Part shown: one piece after another, positions 1-7,650 of the stretch
Layout of the letters: each line of letters opens with the position of its first letter
Numbering within the stretch: the stretch's first letter is position 1
Assembly: GCA_021157665.1 (NCBI GenBank)
Contig: JAGGWE010000183.1
Location: forward strand, 1-17,649
DNA from: Sulfurimonas sp.
Lineage (GTDB): Bacteria; Campylobacterota; Campylobacteria; Campylobacterales; Sulfurimonadaceae
Reading direction: 5' to 3'
Length of the DNA stretch: 17,649 nt
Notes under the pieces: model-generated
Told to the model about the DNA's origin: nothing
Databases searched by the model: none
The model's input: only the letters and a program-made list of their open reading frames with translations
Translations under genes and position numbers: made by a program

Positions 1-831
1 CTTCACAATCAAATTGAAAGAACATCTTTTTATACAATAGATGATCTGATCGCGTCGACGAAAATGCGAATAGAAGCGGCAAAAAAGAAAAATGAGACGA
101 TTGATTATCTCGCTTTTGTTCCCGATGGTGAGCCGGCACTCGATGTGTATCTGGGTGACGAGATTGAAGCACTTCATAAATTTGGTATAAAGATCGCTGT
201 TATCTCCAATGCTTCATTGATCTGGCGGGAAGATGTACGCAAGGATCTATGCAAAGCGGACTGGGTCTCATTGAAAGTCGATGCTGCTACTGAATACGTC
301 TGGCATAAAATCGATCGTGCCAATAAAAGTCTGAAACTTGATGATATTCAAAATGGGATGATCGATTTCAAGTCAGAATTTCAAGGTTTTTATGCTACCG
401 AGACAATGCTTGTCGAGGGGGTAAATGATTCCAAAGAAGAGTTAGAGAAAATAGCAGCTTTTTTACAAAAAATAGAACCGACGAAAAGCTACATCTCCAT
501 TCCTACCAGACCGCCAGCCGAGAAGTGGGTTAAAGCACCTGTAGAAGAGGTGTTGACGATGGCATATCAAATATTTACCGATCATGGTATTGATGCAGAA
601 CTGATTATCGGCTATGAAGGTGATGATTTTGCTTTTACTGGCAATGTAAAATCAGATATTTTGAGTATTACATCTGTGCATCCTATGAGAAAAGAAGCTA
701 TAGAGGCATTTTTAGAGAGAGCGGACAATAATTGGGATATCATCACTGATCTGATCGACGAAGGAAAACTGCTTGAGTTGAAATATGATAAGCATCTCTA
801 TTATGCGAGAAAGTTGTCCCGTAAAAGGTAA
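1..831 (+). CDS. Radical SAM protein, C-terminal part (5'-truncated by window)
   Basis: The frame is open from base 1 to the TAA at 829-831, so the gene starts before the window; the ATG at 64 is internal. The visible part matches the second half of a radical SAM TIM barrel of the COG0731 (wybutosine-synthesis-like) type. It has a VPDGEPALD strand that would bind SAM, then a VISNAS strand, a WVSLKVDA strand and an ETMLVEGVND segment. The C-terminal ~70 residues (VHPMRKEAIEAFLERA onward) look like a small helical or winged-helix domain. The CxxxCxxC iron-sulfur motif must lie upstream and cannot be checked. The substrate is unknown. The DNA is richer in GC than the genes after base 4800. No terminator is evident before the converging ZIP remnant. 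Confidence 0.75.
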   Translation, partial: LHNQIERTSFYTIDDLIASTKMRIEAAKKKNETIDYLAFVPDGEPALDVYLGDEIEALHKFGIKIAVISNASLIWREDVRKDLCKADWVSLKVDAATEYVWHKIDRANKSLKLDDIQNGMIDFKSEFQGFYATETMLVEGVNDSKEELEKIAAFLQKIEPTKSYISIPTRPPAEKWVKAPVEEVLTMAYQIFTDHGIDAELIIGYEGDDFAFTGNVKSDILSITSVHPMRKEAIEAFLERADNNWDIITDLIDEGKLLELKYDKHLYYARKLSRKR

Positions 832-833
832 AT

Positions 834-1412
834 TCAGAAATGCACAAATATGTCTAGAGTCTGAGAGCATTTTTTTACGGCAATCACTCTGGGACAATTG
901 ATACCTTTTGGCCATGGGCAGCAACTCATGCACAGAAATGAATACCATAGCACCGGCGGCAAAGGCCATGAATAAAGGGTTGAGAGCATGATATAAGTGT
1001 GTCGCGGTAAGCCCGATGATCGCCCCAAATGGCTCGGCAAGCCCTGAGAGAAAAGCGGCCCTGTATAAAAATCGCTTCTTTTTGACCATGACGATCGGTA
1101 CAGCCATAGCAAATTCTTCAGGGATGTTGTGTATTGCAATCGCCAATGCAACAAGCAAACCCAATGAAGGTGAAGATATGTAGGAGTTGGCCATGGCAAA
1201 TCCCTCCGGCACATTATGCAGAATAAGACCAAACACTATCAGAATGATATCAGCAGCATGATACCGGCTGAGAACCCTATCCCCAGTGCAATGGCCCGCT
1301 CGTTCTTACCGATATAAATCGCAAGCGTAACATCGATGAGTGTGGTAAACACAGAGAGGAATGAGAGCAGAAGAACGGCGATATAGGTTACATAAACAGG
1401 TTTAGCCGACAT
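834..1412 (-). pseudogene. ZIP-family metal transporter, decayed (internal deletion plus frameshift)
   Basis: From an ATG at 1412 a frame encodes 57 residues with a ZIP-like first membrane helix and the second-helix motif ALGIGFSAGIMLLISF, then stops at TGA (1239-1241). A different frame continues with IILIVFGLILHNVPEGFA and IHNIPEEFAM. These are the metal-binding HNxPEG and HNxPEE motifs of ZIP helices 4 and 5. The frame then reaches a helix ending VHELLPMAKRY. In an intact ZIP protein roughly 50-60 residues (helix 3 and the His-rich loop) separate the two parts, so an internal deletion with a frame change is the likely lesion. After HELLPMAKRY the sequence no longer looks like a membrane protein, so the last helix is lost too; the open frame runs on over the end of the radical SAM gene. 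A working ZIP would import Zn, Fe or Mn across the inner membrane. Confidence 0.7.
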
Positions 1413-1471
1413 TCTTGTGGGTTTCCAAACAAAGTAATTTCGAGATAAAAAAAGTCACTATCAGATTCCAT

Positions 1472-1913
1472 TTAGTTGGATAAAACGATTAGGATTGCTA
1501 CCATGATGCCCGCCCCTAGAGCGATCAAGCTGAATCTTGCATGCTCCTTTTCTGCCTGGGGCAGAAGGTGGGTCGCACCGACATAGATCAGTGCACCCGC
1601 AGAGAGTGAGAGCAGAATCCCAAGCAATGGTTTATCTATCTGGCTAATGAGAGGATAGGAAACAAGCATTCCAAGAGGCGTTGTCAAGGCAGCAGCTAAA
1701 AAGGCGAGAATCAGCGCTGTTTTCTCGCTAAATCCTCCGCGCAGAAGCAAAAGATAGGTAATGATACCTTCAGGAAATTCATGTAACACCATGCCTGTAG
1801 CAGCCAGCGCACCTGTAAATATACTGAGGGTAAAGGTAATGGAGTAAATAAAGCCATCGATGAATGAATGAATACCGATACCCAACATAGGGGTCAGTCC
1901 GATACTATAGTGC
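1472..1913 (-). pseudogene. Second ZIP-family transporter remnant, N-terminus missing
   Basis: The open frame runs from just after an in-frame TAG (1916-1918) to the stop at 1472. The first ATG is at 1888. The product (about 138-147 residues) starts directly at ZIP helix 4 with GIGIHSFIDGF and continues with VLHEFPEGI (helix 5). Two more hydrophobic segments follow, then a GALIYVGATHLLPQAE helix and a final helix. Helices 1-3 and the loop, about 100 residues, are absent, and the 35 bp upstream before the cooC-like gene are too short to hold them. This is a different ZIP subfamily from the remnant beside it, because the helix-4 motif is HSFIDG instead of HNVPEG. It could be expressed as a short protein but lacks half of the fold. 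The end of the cooC-like gene lies 12 bp away. Confidence 0.65.
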
Positions 1914-1925
1914 TCCTACTGAATG

Positions 1926-2747
1926 TTATTTTTTATCCAAGACAGATTTTTCTAATTCATCTACAATTTGCTCAATATCTTTATGTGCATCGTCTGTAAT
2001 AAGAGATCCGCCTGAAAGCTCTCTTTGTATTAATTCAGAATCATACGATACCGACCCGATAACTCTGCTTTTCAACTCTCCCAATTTCTCCATCATCATT
2101 GATTCCATCTCTTTCGAACTGATTTTATTTAAAATCAACCAAAAGTTTTTCATTTTCGTTTTCTTGCAAAAATCTTCTATCCTTTTTGCGATGGAAACAG
2201 ATTCTAGCGTAGGATCCAGTACAACCAGTATCATGTCCATAGTGTCGGGGATCTTTCTTCCGAAATGTTCGATTCCCGCTTTCATGTCAATGAGGCTTAC
2301 CCATTCTCCCTGTACCATAAAATCTCTGACTACCTTTTCTACAGGTCCATCACAACCTTGGCCATATGCCTCTATTTTCCCTGCCTGGAACAGGCTAATC
2401 CCTTTCTTTTTAATATAGTATTCAGACGGAATCTCCCGGGTGATATCTATTCTTTTTTCCGGTACCGGCACCAAGTCATCGATTCTTGTAAGCGGCGAAG
2501 GGTCATCTACCGGGCAGGTAACAACATCAAGCCCTCCAAAAAATTCCAGAAGTGGCTTAGGTTCATTATTGACTCCCAATCCAAACATCAGTCTGATCAG
2601 CCCCTCGGGATTGGAAGCATCACCGTCTAAAACAAGTGTCTCGTATCCTCTTTTTTGCAGAACATCTGCCATCAAGGCAACAAAGGTACTTTTTCCGCTA
2701 CCTCCTTTACCGCATACCAGTATTCTCTTTCCTGAAATAGGTTTCAT
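1926..2747 (-). CDS. CooC-like MinD-superfamily ATPase
   Basis: Cytoplasmic P-loop ATPase of the SIMIBI class, about 273 residues. It has the deviant Walker A GKGGSGKST near residue 15, a switch strand LVLDGDASNP, and the CooC signature DMKAGIEHFGR. CooC proteins drive nickel insertion into carbon monoxide dehydrogenase; no CODH gene is visible here, so the client is unknown. In CooC a GCxC cysteine pair holds the metal at the dimer interface, but this protein reads GQGCDGP, so the second cysteine is lost. I chose the ATG at 2747 because homology begins a few residues later; an AAGGA lies about 14 bp upstream. An in-frame TTG at 2777 would add ten residues. The gene is divergent from feoA and its 3' end faces the ZIP remnant, so metal handling is plausible but inferred. 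Confidence 0.75.
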   Translation of the reverse strand: MKPISGKRILVCGKGGSGKSTFVALMADVLQKRGYETLVLDGDASNPEGLIRLMFGLGVNNEPKPLLEFFGGLDVVTCPVDDPSPLTRIDDLVPVPEKRIDITREIPSEYYIKKKGISLFQAGKIEAYGQGCDGPVEKVVRDFMVQGEWVSLIDMKAGIEHFGRKIPDTMDMILVVLDPTLESVSIAKRIEDFCKKTKMKNFWLILNKISSKEMESMMMEKLGELKSRVIGSVSYDSELIQRELSGGSLITDDAHKDIEQIVDELEKSVLDKK

Positions 2748-2817
2748 CGATTCGTGACCATTCCTTTTATATGTCAATTTTTTATTCTTGAACTCAATAT
2801 TCTTATATTTATTGTAG

Positions 2818-2823
2818 TATAAT
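2818..2823 (+). promoter_or_regulatory. Probable -10 box of the feoAB promoter
   Basis: A perfect TATAAT lies 29 bp before the feoA start codon. No recognisable TTGACA sits 16-18 bp upstream; the upstream stretch is AT-rich, as in many campylobacterial promoters that rely on the -10 box. The palindrome CTCTTAAGAG (2837-2846) overlaps the ribosome binding site. No convincing Fur box was recognised by eye. Confidence 0.45.
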
Positions 2824-2852
2824 TAATGTATATCAACTCTTAAGAGGAAAGT

Positions 2853-3092
2853 ATGGAAATAACACTATTTAGTTTGGTATCAGGAAAAAAAGCAACTATA
2901 AAGAGGTTGGATGGTGGAGAAGAATTTAGAAAAAAACTTGCCTCTCTAAACATAAGGGTAGGAAAAACTATTAGGAAAATAACCCAGCAACCTTTTCAAG
3001 GTCCAGTTGTAATCGAAATTGACAATACCGAAGCTACTATAGGTATGAAGATGGCAAAAAAAATTCTCTTAGAACCTTTAGAAGTTGAATAA
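2853..3092 (+). CDS. feoA: Ferrous iron transport protein FeoA
   Basis: A 79-residue SH3-like protein of normal FeoA length. It starts with a leucine/glycine-rich strand (LVSGKKATIKRLDGG), followed by a helix with FRKKLASLNIRVG, and ends in strands that include GPVVIEIDNTEATIGMKMA, the usual FeoA C-terminal pattern. FeoA is a small cytosolic partner that supports Fe(II) uptake by FeoB. The ATG at 2853 has a good ribosome binding site (AGAGGAAAG) 3-10 bp upstream. feoB follows in the same direction; its homologous start is 19 bp after the feoA stop, so the two genes are surely cotranscribed. Confidence 0.9.
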   Translation: MEITLFSLVSGKKATIKRLDGGEEFRKKLASLNIRVGKTIRKITQQPFQGPVVIEIDNTEATIGMKMAKKILLEPLEVE

Positions 3093-3111
3093 AGCAGATG
3101 GGTATTTGGAT

Positions 3112-4812
3112 ATGAAAATACTTCTTATGGGAAATCCAAATGTAGGAAAATCAGCCATATTTTCAAGGCTGACAGGTGTGAATGTTATAATTTCCAACTA
3201 TGCCGGTACAACAATTGAACTCAAAAAAGGGAAGATGAAACTTGATGACCAACTAGTAGAGGTGATTGATGTGCCTGGAACCTATTCACTGGAGCCGACA
3301 TCAAAAGCGGAAGAAGTCGCTGTAAATATGCTGGAAAATGGAGATCTTGTTATAAATGTGGTTGACGCTACCAATCTGGAGCGAAATCTTTATCTGACTC
3401 TTCAATTATTAGAAAGAGATATACCTGTTATTGTGGTACTTAATTTTTGGGATGAAATACGCCATTTGGGTATTCAAATTGATGCAAAAAAACTTGAAAC
3501 TTATCTTGATGTTCCGGTAGTACCGGTTGTTGCTGTAACGGGAGAGGGGATAAAAAGTCTAGTCTCAAGGCTCCACGAGGTCAAAGCGCATAAAAATAGT
3601 TATAGTGAAGAGACACGATGGGGTGAAATAGGAAAGATTATTAAGGATGTTCAAAAAATCACTTTCAAAAAACATACATTTTTGGAAAAATTAGAGGATA
3701 TGAGTATTAAACCTCTGAGTGGGATTCCAATTACGATGTTAATTCTGGCATTTGTTTTTATGACAGTTCGATTTATTGGTGAAAATTTGATTGCCTACCT
3801 ATTCGATCCTCTTTTTGAGATATATCTTCCTGCAGTAAGCGCTTTGAGTACAATGCTTGGACATAGTGGCTTTATCCATGATATTTTAGTAGGAACATTG
3901 ATAGAGGGGAAGATTGATTACATACAATCTATGGGTCTGCTTACGACAGGCCTGTATGTCCCACTTGCTATGGTTTTGCCTTATGTATTTGTTTTCTATC
4001 TTGTACTTGGTATTTTAGAAGACAGCGGCTATCTGCCAAGGCTGGCAACTTTAGTAGATACTATTTTACATAGGCTTGGAATGCATGGGCTGGCAATTAT
4101 TCCGACACTTCTTGGATTTGGATGCAATGTTCCAGGAGCACTCAGTGTAAGGATACTTGAAACCAAAAAACAGCGCTTTATTGCAGCAACCCTAATGGCC
4201 ATAGCCGTGCCATGTATGGCGCAAACTGCCATGGTGCTTGCTTTATTGGGACCATATGGAATCAAGGGGTTAGCCATCTATTTTGTTACACTCTTTGTTG
4301 TCTGGCTTACACTGGGTTTTTTGCTGAACAAGGGGCTAAAAGGGGAAATACCTGAGACATTTATGGAAATTCCTCCCTATCGAATTCCGTACTTTGGTAG
4401 CCTAGCAAAGAAATTATGGATGAGGATGCGAAGTTTTTTAACTGAGGCGATCCCCTTTGTACTGCTGGGAGTGCTCATTGTAAACATTTTGTATGTTTTT
4501 GGGATTATAGAATGGATCAGCGAGGCGGCTGCTCCTGTGATCGTCGGCATATTGGGACTCCCAAAGGAAGCAGTTGCTGCATTGATCGTAGGTTTTCTAA
4601 GAAAAGATATAGCTGTGGGTATGCTACTGCCACTTGGGCTTGATATGGGGCAGCTTATTGTGGCTAGTGTAGTGTTGACTATGTATTTCCCCTGTGTTGC
4701 AACCTTTGTTGTTTTGTTTAAAGAGTTAGGCGCGCGCGATCTAATCAAAGCTATCGCTATAATGATTATCTCTACCTTGCTGGTAGGAGGTGCTTTAAAT
4801 GTACTGCTGTAA
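3112..4812 (+). CDS. feoB: FeoB-type Fe(II) transporter with divergent gate motifs
   Basis: Inner-membrane GTPase-transporter of 566 residues, at the short end for FeoB. The N-terminal G domain has G1 GNPNVGKS (residues 7-14), G2 NYAGTT, G3 DVPGTYSL, a G4-like NFWDE and a G5 region VAVTGEG. A helical spacer leads to the membrane part from about residue 205. The first gate has GFGCNVPG with the conserved Cys, but the following helix reads VPCMAQTAMV where classical FeoB has PFMSCSARLPVY. The second gate reads MYFPCVATFVVLFKELG. It therefore belongs to a variant FeoB group, and another divalent metal cannot be excluded. The start at 3112 is set by homology (MKILLMGNPN). A TTG at 3085 overlapping feoA would add nine residues that do not resemble FeoB. 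The ribosome binding site is weak, which suggests translational coupling to feoA. Confidence 0.85.
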   Translation: MKILLMGNPNVGKSAIFSRLTGVNVIISNYAGTTIELKKGKMKLDDQLVEVIDVPGTYSLEPTSKAEEVAVNMLENGDLVINVVDATNLERNLYLTLQLLERDIPVIVVLNFWDEIRHLGIQIDAKKLETYLDVPVVPVVAVTGEGIKSLVSRLHEVKAHKNSYSEETRWGEIGKIIKDVQKITFKKHTFLEKLEDMSIKPLSGIPITMLILAFVFMTVRFIGENLIAYLFDPLFEIYLPAVSALSTMLGHSGFIHDILVGTLIEGKIDYIQSMGLLTTGLYVPLAMVLPYVFVFYLVLGILEDSGYLPRLATLVDTILHRLGMHGLAIIPTLLGFGCNVPGALSVRILETKKQRFIAATLMAIAVPCMAQTAMVLALLGPYGIKGLAIYFVTLFVVWLTLGFLLNKGLKGEIPETFMEIPPYRIPYFGSLAKKLWMRMRSFLTEAIPFVLLGVLIVNILYVFGIIEWISEAAAPVIVGILGLPKEAVAALIVGFLRKDIAVGMLLPLGLDMGQLIVASVVLTMYFPCVATFVVLFKELGARDLIKAIAIMIISTLLVGGALNVLL

Positions 4813-4829
4813 TTTAGTCAGGAGGTAAA

Positions 4830-4913
4830 GTGGAATTGCTAAAAGATTATGGACAAGAGATATATAGACGATATAAGAATTTAACTAAAATTAGTTACGG
4901 AAAAGATATTTAA
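4830..4913 (+). CDS. Possible 27-residue small protein after feoB
   Basis: A GTG at 4830 follows AGGAGG (4820-4825), the best Shine-Dalgarno match in this part of the window, although the 4-bp spacing is short. The frame reads 27 codons, starting MELLKDYGQEIYRRYKN, to TAA at 4911-4913. It is charged, with no membrane segment and no Cys or His. The gene begins 17 bp after feoB. It could be a Feo-linked small protein, the remnant of a longer gene, or chance. I do not recognise a family. Confidence 0.35.
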   Translation: MELLKDYGQEIYRRYKNLTKISYGKDI

Positions 4914-4931
4914 ATAATTAAAGGGAAAGAA

Positions 4932-6329
4932 ATGGCTTTTATACAATCATTCGGAGCAGCAAAAGTTGTTACTGGTTCAGCTCACCTACTAAGCTTAGAT
5001 AATGGCATAAAAATATTAATAGACTGTGGAATGTTTCAAGGTGAAAATGAAGATAAAAACAGTGAAAAATTGGAGTTTAGTTCAGATGAAATTGACTATG
5101 TTGTATTTACTCATGCCCATTTAGATCATGTAGGTCGTTCTCCACTTTTATTTAAAGAGGGTTTTAGAGGTCAGATTATAGCAACTCATCCTACACTTGA
5201 ACTTGCAAGAGTTATAATGCTTGATAGTGCACATCTTATGAAAGAAGATTATCGTCTGCATTTTAAAAAAGCACAACGACGAGGGGAGGAAAATAGAGTT
5301 AAACCTCCTCTTTATACAGCAGAAGATGTTGAATCATTTTTAACTATGAAAAAGTGTTATGCTACTTATGGAAAAAGAATTAAATTACAAAAAGATATAA
5401 ATATTACTTTTCATAACGCGGGGCATATTTTGGGTTCAGCTTTTGTAGAGATTCGTTTTATTGAAAGTGGGATAGAAAAATGTGTTGTTTTTAGTGGAGA
5501 TTTAGGTAATAAAAATGATGTTGTTCTTCCATCTCCAGAGGATGCTTTTGAAGCAGATACACTCTATATTGAGTCAACTTACGGGGATCGTAATCATAAG
5601 GATATTAGTGATTCCATTGATGAGTTTAAAAACACTGTAGTTGAAACACTAAAAAACGGTGGAAATGTTTTAATTCCCTCTTTTGCAATTGAAAGAACAC
5701 AAGAGATACTCTGTATGCTGAAATTTATGTACAAAAATAGAGAGCTGCCAGTATGTAGAATATTTTTAGATAGTCCTATGGCTATTCGTGCAACACGAGT
5801 TTATAATAGATATACCGAAGAATTGAGCCAATTGTGTCAACAATTTCTAAATGAGGATGGTTCTGTTTTTGATTTTCCTAATCTTGAATTTATTAAAACG
5901 CAGGAAGCCTCAAAAAAGATAAACGACATTAAAAGTGGTACAATCATCATAGCCGGAAGTGGTATGTGTAATGGTGGCAGAATCTTACATCACTTTAAAC
6001 ATCGTTTATGGAACAAAGTGAATGCTGTTATTTTTGTAGGTTTTCAGGCTAGAGGAACACTGGGACGAGATATCGTTGAGGGAGCACGATGGATTAAGCT
6101 CTACCATGAAAAAATCAAAATAAATGCCAGTATTCATACTATTAATGGTTTTTCTGCACATGCTGATCAGAGTGAGTTGATAGAGTGGATGAAACATTTT
6201 AATAGACTTGGTAATGTATATTTGATTCATGGGGAAGAGGAGAAACAGATTATATTTAGAGAGGCTATAATGCAAAAGCTTGATAAAAGAGCGCATATCG
6301 TAGAATCTGGGGAACAGATTTATATTTAA
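4932..6329 (+). CDS. MBL-fold beta-CASP RNA nuclease (YSH1/CPSF73-like)
   Basis: Cytoplasmic protein of 465 residues with a metallo-beta-lactamase core and an inserted beta-CASP domain, the architecture of RNA-processing nucleases (COG1236). Zinc ligands are seen in HAHLDH (residues 61-66), in NAGHILGSA and in the VVFSGDLG strand. YIESTYGDRNH marks the entry to beta-CASP. IPSFAIERTQEIL, SGMCNGGRILHHF and FQARGTLGR are beta-CASP blocks, and INGFSAHADQSELIEW supplies the late His ligand. All metal-binding positions seem present, so it should be active. The start ATG has AAGGGAAAG upstream. Length and domain order are typical. It is followed within 36 bp by a small acidic protein gene in the same direction. 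The RNA substrate is unknown. Confidence 0.88.
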   Translation: MAFIQSFGAAKVVTGSAHLLSLDNGIKILIDCGMFQGENEDKNSEKLEFSSDEIDYVVFTHAHLDHVGRSPLLFKEGFRGQIIATHPTLELARVIMLDSAHLMKEDYRLHFKKAQRRGEENRVKPPLYTAEDVESFLTMKKCYATYGKRIKLQKDINITFHNAGHILGSAFVEIRFIESGIEKCVVFSGDLGNKNDVVLPSPEDAFEADTLYIESTYGDRNHKDISDSIDEFKNTVVETLKNGGNVLIPSFAIERTQEILCMLKFMYKNRELPVCRIFLDSPMAIRATRVYNRYTEELSQLCQQFLNEDGSVFDFPNLEFIKTQEASKKINDIKSGTIIIAGSGMCNGGRILHHFKHRLWNKVNAVIFVGFQARGTLGRDIVEGARWIKLYHEKIKINASIHTINGFSAHADQSELIEWMKHFNRLGNVYLIHGEEEKQIIFREAIMQKLDKRAHIVESGEQIYI

Positions 6330-6364
6330 AAAAAGTATGATAGAATGAATACAAGGGAGTTAAG

Positions 6365-6574
6365 ATGGATGTAATACAAAAAGAGTTAGAGAGCAGAAAA
6401 GCTGAAATACGAAGTGGGATGGATCTTCTTTTTAAGGCAAATATGAAAATTACTGATTGGGATGTTCCTGAAGCTGATGACACTGAAGCAGCCAATATAA
6501 TTGTGAATTTACTGCAAGAAGTACTTGACGAGATTAAAGCAGATGTTATTGCGGGTAAATATGATTATTATTAA
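6365..6574 (+). CDS. Small acidic hypothetical protein
   Basis: 69 residues, strongly acidic, with predicted helices at both ends (MDVIQKELESRKAEIRSG and IIVNLLQEVLDEIKADVIAG) and a terminal DYY. No signal peptide, membrane segment or metal motif is seen. The ATG has a good AGGGAG ribosome binding site about 8 bp upstream, and the gene lies 35 bp after the MBL nuclease in the same direction, so cotranscription is likely. I do not recognise the family. Its position could suggest a partner or regulator of the nuclease, but nothing in the sequence proves that. Confidence 0.65.
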   Translation: MDVIQKELESRKAEIRSGMDLLFKANMKITDWDVPEADDTEAANIIVNLLQEVLDEIKADVIAGKYDYY

Positions 6575-6590
6575 ATTTAAAAAGTAGAGT

Positions 6591-6848
6591 ATGCGTTTAC
6601 TTATTATATTTTCACTATTATTTACAGTTACCTATGCTTTTGATGTAGTTTCTTATTTTAAAGAATCACCAGAAAATAAGTTATTGTGCCATATTGGTCA
6701 ATACTCGTTTAAAATGGTTTCACAAAAAAATGCAAAGATTGAAAAAATACATGAGCATATCTATTTTAAATTAAATAATGAAAATCTGTATTTTTTAAAC
6801 AATGCTTGTCAAACATTTAAAGCTGAAAAAGAGGGTGTTATTTTCTAA
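6591..6848 (+). CDS. Small exported protein, possibly frameshifted at its C-terminus
   Basis: 85 residues. The first ~16 (MRLLIIFSLLFTVTYA) form a clear Sec signal peptide with a probable cleavage after TYA, so the mature part of about 69 residues is periplasmic. It contains two Cys (LLCHIG and NNACQTF) that could form a disulfide. A ribosome binding site (AGAG) sits close to the ATG. The reading frame ends at TAA 6846-6848, but the next frame continues without a stop as SNQTLLALNSDLKLITEV to a TAA at 6916-6918. A one-base change in the T run at 6841-6844 would join them into a protein of about 107 residues. The family is not recognised. Confidence 0.55.
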   Translation: MRLLIIFSLLFTVTYAFDVVSYFKESPENKLLCHIGQYSFKMVSQKNAKIEKIHEHIYFKLNNENLYFLNNACQTFKAEKEGVIF

Positions 6849-6913
6849 TCAAACCTTACTTGCACTAAATAGTGATTTGAAATTAATAACAGAAGTTAGC
6901 ACTTCAATCTTAA

Positions 6914-7282
6914 AGTAACGGATATTTAGAAATTTACTTTAAAAAAAGTAAAAAAATAGATAGCTGTTACATATTGGAAGAATCTAATAATAATTTTTCA
7001 GCAATAACTATTAATCAAGATATGATAATTGCCAAAACAATGGATACAATAATTACAAATAATATTAAAAGTATTATTTATGTAGTTGATAATCAAAACA
7101 AAATTCAAGGTTTTATCTCTGTTGGTAATATTGCAAAACACATATATTATGGAAATATATCTCCAAGTACAAGTTTATTTCCAGCCTCAAGTATACTTCA
7201 TTATTTAACAGCAGAATTTGTAAAAGATATAATGAATAAAAATTTTATATACTATAATGGTTCCCTTTTTCAAGACCAGTAA
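6914..7282 (+). pseudogene. CBS-domain protein fragment cut off by an IS remnant
   Basis: The frame is open after a TAA at 6911-6913, but it has no ATG or ribosome binding site at the front; the only candidate is a TTG at 6974. The product holds one CBS domain (ITINQDMIIAKTMDTIITNN, IKSIIYVVDNQNKIQGFISVGNIAKHIYY) and the start of a second (YLTAEFVKDIMNKNFIYYNG). Translation then ends at a TAA (7280-7282) that seems to belong to the IS sequence, so the second CBS domain is lost. CBS pairs bind adenine nucleotides and often regulate channels, transporters or enzymes; which protein this came from cannot be told. It is broken at both ends and very probably non-functional. Confidence 0.6.
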
Positions 7283-7650
7283 AACAAGTTTTCCACCTTT
7301 TTACGACACCTCAGGTAACAGTTTTTCTCCTCTTGAGTCTAAATTATTGATAGCTTGATAATAAACTTCATTTGGAGTTTTATATCCAGTAGTCGAATGT
7401 AATCTTTTTTTGTTGTATGAGTTCATATATTTTTCTATAGCTCGATTAAGTGATTTTATATTTTTGTATTCGTTTAAATAAATCTCTTCATACTTAATAC
7501 TTCTCTAGAATCTCTCAATGCAAATATTATTAGTAGCTCTACCTTTTCCATCCATAGAGATTTTGATATTGTGTTTTTTAAGAATATCTGTATGAGCTTT
7601 TGACGTATATTGGCTTCCCTGATCTGTGTTAAATATTTCAGGCTTAGGGC
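7283..7650 (-). mobile_element. Degraded IS3-family element, 3' half of the transposase
   Basis: Read on the minus strand, this encodes the C-terminal half of an IS3-family OrfB integrase (rve fold). It contains PEIFNTDQGSQYTS (the second catalytic Asp), KISMDGKGRATNNICIERF (the region of the catalytic Glu), RSIKYEEIYLNEY, and the terminal block NKKRLHSTTGYKTPNEVYY. It ends at TAA 7301-7303. An in-frame TAG at 7505-7507 replaces the Trp expected in IERFWRSIKYE. OrfA and the first ~60% of OrfB, including the first Asp, are missing: the similarity stops at about 7648, exactly where a 22-bp repeat begins. The element cannot transpose by itself. Its left end truncates the CBS-domain gene. Confidence 0.8.

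Noticed and set aside
712..834. Extension of the first ZIP frame into the end of the radical SAM gene as real coding sequence
   Set aside because: The extension has no ZIP-like features and overlaps a well-supported gene on the other strand, so it is read-through of a decayed frame.
2772..2777. TTGACA on the minus strand before the cooC-like gene as a -35 box
   Set aside because: No -10-like hexamer follows 15-19 bp later, and the bases overlap the alternative TTG start region, so it was not called a promoter.
2837..2846. CTCTTAAGAG palindrome over the feoA ribosome binding site as an operator or hairpin
   Set aside because: It is only 10 bp with no loop in its perfect form, and it contains the expected purine-rich binding site, so chance is likely.
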